DNA from: Leifsonia sp. Leaf336
GTDB lineage: Bacteria > Actinomycetota > Actinomycetes > Actinomycetales > Microbacteriaceae
Direction of reading: 5' to 3'
Assembly: GCF_001423695.1 (NCBI RefSeq)
Contig: NZ_LMOZ01000003.1
Coordinates: 229,018-293,017, forward strand
Length of the DNA: 64,000 bases
In this document: piece by piece, positions 60,329 through 64,000 of the stretch
Numbering within the stretch: position 1 is the stretch's first letter
Layout of the letters: every line of letters begins with the position of its first letter
Notes under the pieces: model-generated
What the model saw: the letters and a program-made list of their open reading frames with translations, nothing else
Databases searched by the model: none
Told to the model about the DNA's origin: nothing
Position numbers and translations under genes: made by a program

Positions 60329-60952
60329 ATGAAACTGCAGTTCGCCATCGACACCCTGAGCACTGAGGCAGCCCTCGAACTCGCGGCGGCAGCGGCGCCG
60401 CACGTGGACATCCTGGAGCTCGGCACGCCGCTCATCAAGAGCGCCGGACTCAGCGCGATCACCGCGATCAAGCGGGCCCACCCCGACAAAGTCGTCTTCG
60501 CCGACCTGAAGACGATGGACGCCGGAGAGCTCGAGGCCGACATCGCCTTCACCGCGGGCGCCGACCTCGTCACGGTGCTCGGTGCAGCCGGCGACAGCAC
60601 GATCGCGGGCGCTGTGGTCGCTGCGAGGAAGCACGGCAAGGGCGTCGTCGTCGACCTCATCGGCGTGCCGGACAAGCCGCAGCGCGCCCGGGAGGTCGTG
60701 GCCCTCGGCGCAGACTTCGTCGAGATGCACGCGGGCCTCGACGAGCAGGCTGAGGAGGGATTCACCTTCGCAGACCTGCTGCGCGACGGCGCCAGCTCCG
60801 GCGTGCCATTCTCGGTCGCTGGGGGTGTCAACGCGGCGAGCATCCCGGACGTGCAGAAGTCCGGCGCCCAAGTCGCCGTGGCCGGCGGGGCGATTTACGG
60901 CGCGCCGGACGTCGGTGCCGCCGCCGCGGCGCTTCGCGCGGCGATCGCCTGA
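60329..60952 (+). CDS. hxlA: 3-hexulose-6-phosphate synthase
   Basis: The product is 207 aa from ATG 60329, with AAGGAGAG upstream. The OMP-decarboxylase-superfamily HPS pattern is complete: MKLQFAIDTLSTEAALELA, VDILELGTPLIKSAGL, VFADLKTMDAGELEADI and FSVAGGVNAASIP. The enzyme condenses ribulose 5-phosphate with formaldehyde. The related 3-keto-L-gulonate-6-phosphate decarboxylase shares the fold, but the adjacent PHI gene settles the pair as HPS/PHI. The gene ends 14 bases before a strong terminator. Confidence 0.95.
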   Translation: MKLQFAIDTLSTEAALELAAAAAPHVDILELGTPLIKSAGLSAITAIKRAHPDKVVFADLKTMDAGELEADIAFTAGADLVTVLGAAGDSTIAGAVVAARKHGKGVVVDLIGVPDKPQRAREVVALGADFVEMHAGLDEQAEEGFTFADLLRDGASSGVPFSVAGGVNAASIPDVQKSGAQVAVAGGAIYGAPDVGAAAAALRAAIA

Positions 60953-60966
60953 CCAGGGTCCAGGCG

Positions 60967-61001
60967 GAGTGGGGCCCGGTTCGGTGAACCGGGCCCCACT
61001 C
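60967..61001. terminator. Strong terminator between hxlA and cofC-like genes
   Basis: A perfect 16-bp stem, GAGTGGGGCCCGGTTC (60967-60982) and GAACCGGGCCCCACTC (60986-61001), with triloop GGT, followed by GTTGG. It lies between two convergent operons and can serve both strands. Confidence 0.9.
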
Positions 61002-61031
61002 GTTGGTAGCGCTGCCACGCGTCGAGTCCGA

Positions 61032-61700
61032 TTAGAACGGTGCGCCGGAGGTGGCGGCGAGCAGAGCCAACTGCATCGAGGTGCGCGCACCGGTCGAACC
61101 GGGTCGCGCGAGGTGATCCCAGCCGTCGACGTCGCGGCGCAGTGTCGGCCCGGCGAACGGAGTGAGGTCGACATGACCGAGTTCGCGGTGGCGCTGGAAG
61201 GAGGCTCCGCCGAAAGCCGGTGAGACGTCCGTGTTCGGCTGTGCCGTTATCAGAACCGTGCCGACATCATCCGAGTCCGCGACAGCACCGAGCGCGACAG
61301 TGCCCGCCTCGGCGAGCACCGCATCCAGCTCGGAGGAGTCCAGGCCCGGAATGTCTGCGACCATCGTCGCCACGGGCGACTCCGCCCAATGCGAGCGGCA
61401 GTAGAGCATCCCGAACCGGACGGCCGGGTTGAGCCCGTCCGGAGCTCCGGCCACGATGACGATCCGCCCGGAAGCGGCGAGGCCCGAGAGGGCGACGCGC
61501 GCACCGGCCCAGTCGGTGACGACCAGCACGTGCTCGACGGAGGCGGCCGCGACCACCGCCGACACCGTGTCGACCGCGATCGCCTCCGCGAGAGCAACGC
61601 TGCGCCCGGTCAAGCGCGACTTGCCCTGCAGAGGCTCTTTGAGCGGCAGGATCACATTCCACCGCTGCGCAAGCGGGCCTGGCTGCGATGGACCGGTCAC
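61032..61700 (-). CDS. CofC/FbiD-like nucleotidyltransferase (F420 biosynthesis)
   Basis: The product is 222 aa from GTG 61700, which overlaps the LLM gene's stop by four bases (GTGA). The nucleotidyltransferase start WNVILPLKEPLQGKSRL matches the CofC/FbiD P-loop-like motif (VPVK-L--AKSRL). VLVVTDWAG, GLNPAVRFGM and VATMVADIPGLDSSELDAVL (as in DxPxL) follow. CofC/FbiD activates 2-phospholactate or PEP with GTP for F420 assembly. Co-translation with an F420-dependent dehydrogenase suggests that cofactor supply is coupled to demand in this operon. Some CofC paralogues have diverged, so activity is not certain. Confidence 0.87.
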   Translation of the reverse strand: MTGPSQPGPLAQRWNVILPLKEPLQGKSRLTGRSVALAEAIAVDTVSAVVAAASVEHVLVVTDWAGARVALSGLAASGRIVIVAGAPDGLNPAVRFGMLYCRSHWAESPVATMVADIPGLDSSELDAVLAEAGTVALGAVADSDDVGTVLITAQPNTDVSPAFGGASFQRHRELGHVDLTPFAGPTLRRDVDGWDHLARPGSTGARTSMQLALLAATSGAPF

Positions 61701-62698
61701 CGGTGCAGTGCAGGAAGGACCTGCTGGCCGAATACGTCGATCCACTCCCGTTGGTTCCTGCCGACGTTGTGCAGGTAGATGCGATCGAAGCCGAGATCGA
61801 GGAAGCTCTGAATCTGCGCCCGATGCCGGTCCGGGTCCGCCGAGATCACCATCCGGCCCTCGAAATCCTCGGGACGTACAAGTTTCGCCATCTGCTCGAA
61901 CTCGTAGGGAGAGCGGATGTCGCCCTTCGGGAATTTCATCCCGCCGTTCGGCCACTCGACCATGGCGTTGCGCAGCGCCTCCTCATCGGTGGGAGCCCAG
62001 GAGAGGTGGAGCTGGAGCACCTTGGGCGCTTCCGACCCGTCGCGGCCGGACTCGCGCATCCCCTCGTCGAATCGGTCCATCAGGGCGGAGACCTTCTCCA
62101 GCGGGGCCCCCACCGTGATCAGGCCGTCCGCTGTGCGACCCGCACGCTTCGCGGTGACCGGGCCCGACGTAGCGATCAAGATGGGGGGAGCCTGATCAGG
62201 CATCGTCCAGAGCCGTGCGGATTCGAGCTTGTAGTAGGTCCCGGTGTGCTTGACCTCACGGCCCGCCGCCGACGCGGCGAACAGCTTCTTGATGATGTCG
62301 ACGGCCTCGAACATCCGGCTGATCCGTTCGGGGGTCTCCGGCCAGTACGCGCCGGTGAAATGCTCGTTGAGCGCCTCACCCGAGCCCAGGCCGAGCCAGT
62401 GCCGCCCCGGATACATGGCCTCGAGCGTCGCCGACGCCTGAGCGACCATCGCCGGATGCCAGCGGAAAGTGGGCGCCGTCACGCCAGGTCCGATATCGCC
62501 GACGGTGCGCTCGCCGAGAGCCGCAAGCACGTTCCAGACGAATGCGGACTGGCCCTGGGCCGGCACCCACGGCTGAAAGTGATCAGCGGCCATCACGCCA
62601 CTGAATCCAGCCTGCTCCGCCGCCACGGAGAGCTCGACGGCGTCGCGGGGGTGGAACTGCTCGAGCATCGCCGAGTATCCGATCGTGAAATCCTTCAT
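61697..62698 (-). CDS. FGD-like F420-dependent dehydrogenase (LLM class)
   Basis: The product is 333 aa. ATG 62698 is chosen for GGAGG six bases upstream; it overlaps the pfkB stop (ATGA), and ATG 62710 is less likely. Against my recollection of M. tuberculosis FGD1, D39, H40 and W44 of ADHFQPW and the catalytic glutamate of GLGSGEALNE (E108) are present, as is the TAKRAGRTADG segment. Phosphate-binding residues appear less conserved: the FGD1 K259 position looks like Gln. It therefore probably oxidises a sugar or alcohol with F420, not necessarily glucose 6-phosphate. It sits between a sugar kinase gene and a cofC-like gene. Confidence 0.9.
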   Translation of the reverse strand: MKDFTIGYSAMLEQFHPRDAVELSVAAEQAGFSGVMAADHFQPWVPAQGQSAFVWNVLAALGERTVGDIGPGVTAPTFRWHPAMVAQASATLEAMYPGRHWLGLGSGEALNEHFTGAYWPETPERISRMFEAVDIIKKLFAASAAGREVKHTGTYYKLESARLWTMPDQAPPILIATSGPVTAKRAGRTADGLITVGAPLEKVSALMDRFDEGMRESGRDGSEAPKVLQLHLSWAPTDEEALRNAMVEWPNGGMKFPKGDIRSPYEFEQMAKLVRPEDFEGRMVISADPDRHRAQIQSFLDLGFDRIYLHNVGRNQREWIDVFGQQVLPALHR

Positions 62699-63633
62699 GG
62701 TGTCCTCCATTCGATGGGAGTGAGGTCGGACGCTCGCGGCAGCCCGTTGATGACGCCGGCATGCCGGACGCTGTACCCGGCGGCACGGTTGGCGAAATCG
62801 GTCGCATCGCCGACATCGGCACCGCGACCGATCGCGACCGCGAACGCCCCGGTGAACGTGTCACCGGCACCCGTCGTGTCGACGGCGCGCACTGCGTCCA
62901 CGGCGCGGGCCTCCACGGTGACGCCGTCGCTGATCACGGCTCCGCGAGCGCCCCGGGTGATGACGACCGTGGAGCGGGTGCGGCGGGCTAGCGTGCGGGC
63001 GATCTCCTCGGCGTCTCCTGGCCGGTTGTCGCCGGCGACCCCGAGCAGCGCCAGTGCCTCGTGCTCGTTGGGAAGCACGAAGTCGACCACGTCCCAGAGG
63101 CTCTCGTCGAGCTGGTCGGGTGCGAACGCCGGTGCCGGGTTCAGGATGGTCGTCGCGCCGTTGCGCTTCGCCCGGCGCAGAACTTCGAATGTGTACTCGA
63201 CGGGCGCCTCGTTCTGGACGACCGCGATCCAACCCGGTCCGGCGATGGCGTCGGTGACCGCCGCGTGCTCGGCGGTCAGGTCCGCCATGGCGCCGAGTCC
63301 GACGGTGATGCAGTTCTCGCCACTGCGATCTACCACGATCGCTCCCGACATGGTCGGCGAAGCCGGGAATTCCTCGACCACGGCGACGACTCCTTCCGTG
63401 CGCCAGAGCGCGCGAGCGGCATCGGCAGAATGGTCGCCACCGAGCGCTGTCATGAACGTCACCTCCGCGCCGAGTCTCGCGGCGCAGACCGCCTGGTTCG
63501 ACCCCTTCCCACCGTGGTCCGTGCCGACGCGGGCGGCGATCACGGTCTCCCCCGCCGCCGGCGCGCGGTCGACCACGTAGCGTGTGCTCACCCCGTAGCT
63601 GCCGGCCACGAGGATCTTCGGCGTGACACTCAT
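62695..63633 (-). CDS. PfkB-family carbohydrate kinase (ribokinase-like)
   Basis: The product is 312 aa from ATG 63633. The PfkB signature 1 region is GTDHGGKGSNQAVCAARLGA and the catalytic signature 2 is DTTGAGDTFTGAFAVAIGRG (Asp base). NPAPAFAPDQLDESLWDVVDFVLPNEHEA and VVITRGARGAVI complete the ribokinase fold. It phosphorylates a pentose, hexose or keto-sugar. The start overlaps the dehydrogenase gene upstream (ATGA), and the stop overlaps the F420-dependent enzyme (ATGA), so all four genes are translated as a unit. Confidence 0.94.
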   Translation of the reverse strand: MSVTPKILVAGSYGVSTRYVVDRAPAAGETVIAARVGTDHGGKGSNQAVCAARLGAEVTFMTALGGDHSADAARALWRTEGVVAVVEEFPASPTMSGAIVVDRSGENCITVGLGAMADLTAEHAAVTDAIAGPGWIAVVQNEAPVEYTFEVLRRAKRNGATTILNPAPAFAPDQLDESLWDVVDFVLPNEHEALALLGVAGDNRPGDAEEIARTLARRTRSTVVITRGARGAVISDGVTVEARAVDAVRAVDTTGAGDTFTGAFAVAIGRGADVGDATDFANRAAGYSVRHAGVINGLPRASDLTPIEWRTP

Positions 63634-64000
63634 GGCGCGATCACCACCTTGTGCGCGGTCGGGTCGGTCGAGACGGCCGTGAGGGCGTCCCCGAACCGAT
63701 CGAGCGGGTAGCGGTGGGTGATGAGCCCGCGCGTGAGGACGCGTCCGCTGCGCAACGCGGCGAGCGCGTCCGGGAAGGAGGAGATCTGGGCGAAGGAGCC
63801 GGTGATCGTGATCTCTCGCCGATAGACGTCGAACGGATTGATCGTCACGGACTCGTTGGGCGAGGTGACGCCGTAGATCAGCACGGTGCCGCCGTCCCGC
63901 ACCAAGCCGAGGGCGCGCTCGGCGACCGCGGATGCACCGGTTGCATCGACGACGACGTCGTAGCCCTCCGGTGCGGCCTCGGTCAGACGCTCATAGCCGC
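63630..64000 (-). CDS. Zn-type alcohol/sugar dehydrogenase (N-terminus beyond right edge)
   Basis: The visible 123 C-terminal residues show the MDR nucleotide-binding end: GYDVVVDATGASAVAERALG, GLVRDGGTVLIYGVTSPNES, NPFDVYRREITITGSFAQ and FGDALTAVSTDPTAHKVVI. These match medium-chain zinc-dependent (sorbitol/threonine-type) dehydrogenases. The start and catalytic zinc domain lie to the right. It is the upstream-most visible gene of the F420-linked operon and overlaps pfkB (ATGA), so it likely supplies or consumes a keto-sugar intermediate. Confidence 0.92.
   Translation of the reverse strand, partial: GYERLTEAAPEGYDVVVDATGASAVAERALGLVRDGGTVLIYGVTSPNESVTINPFDVYRREITITGSFAQISSFPDALAALRSGRVLTRGLITHRYPLDRFGDALTAVSTDPTAHKVVIAP

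Noticed and set aside
60329-60952. 3-keto-L-gulonate-6-phosphate decarboxylase as an alternative product
   Set aside because: The fold is shared, but the adjacent PHI gene and HPS-type DLKTMDAGELE motif favour hexulose-6-phosphate synthase.
1-64000. CRISPR arrays, rRNA genes, transposase/IS elements
   Set aside because: No regularly spaced repeats, rRNA-like sequence, or transposase motifs were found; the only mobile trace is the tRNA-Ser scar.

Overview
The window is about 64 kb of uniformly high-GC chromosome with dense, often stop/start-overlapping genes, GTG/TTG starts and actinobacterial families (DUF2510, DUF7882, DUF5996, a carbohydrate ABC importer without its own ATPase, F420-linked enzymes). 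The DUF7882 protein and overall gene content suggest Microbacteriaceae (Leifsonia/Microbacterium-like). That placement is inference from recognised families; no 16S or marker gene is present.

Layout. 1-5010: a very large secreted RHS/YD-repeat protein with an internal lysozyme/SLT-like domain, cut by the left edge before its C-terminal (toxin) end. 5370-8406: a small secreted beta/gamma-crystallin-like protein, an AvrD-family enzyme divergent from a gamma-butyrolactone-receptor-type TetR regulator, and a luciferase-like oxidoreductase. 8460-10034: tRNA-Ser(GCU) and a 1.5-kb segment bounded by a 26-bp copy of the tRNA 3' end, a probable integration scar. 10105-17121: DUF2510 membrane protein, pntAB transhydrogenase, and a divergent gntR-prpD-prpB methylcitrate-cycle operon with rich operator structure but no prpC. 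17206-26278: aldo/keto reductase, VOC protein, and a LacI-controlled oligosaccharide locus (binding protein, two permeases and a GH1-like enzyme on one strand; lacI and a GH2 enzyme on the other). 26347-30346: stand-alone LigD-type polymerase, DMT and AI-2E membrane proteins, small proteins. 30486-37936: a nine-gene minus-strand operon, potBCDA-like polyamine/amine transporter, amidase, RraA-like, BKACE and two Lrp regulators. 38183-43429: housekeeping and hypothetical small genes. 43445-49906: IclR regulator, two APC permeases, a copper amine oxidase with a histidine-rich tail, and a coupled histidine-rich membrane protein.

50082-64000 is the most interesting part. One minus-strand operon encodes a sugar-type ABC importer, a ROK kinase, a phosphotriesterase-family hydrolase, a YhfX-type PLP protein and a GlmS-like SIS isomerase/deaminase, with a divergent ROK repressor. 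Next come a HATPase-LuxR regulator divergent from 6-phospho-3-hexuloisomerase and 3-hexulose-6-phosphate synthase, then a second minus-strand operon of a Zn-type dehydrogenase, PfkB kinase, FGD-like F420-dependent dehydrogenase and a CofC/FbiD-type F420-biosynthesis enzyme, all with 4-nt start/stop overlaps. Together they look like an uncharacterised F420-coupled sugar (possibly amino-sugar or O-methyl sugar) catabolic system with a formaldehyde-fixing or pentose-forming branch. Substrate and reaction order are not determinable from sequence alone.
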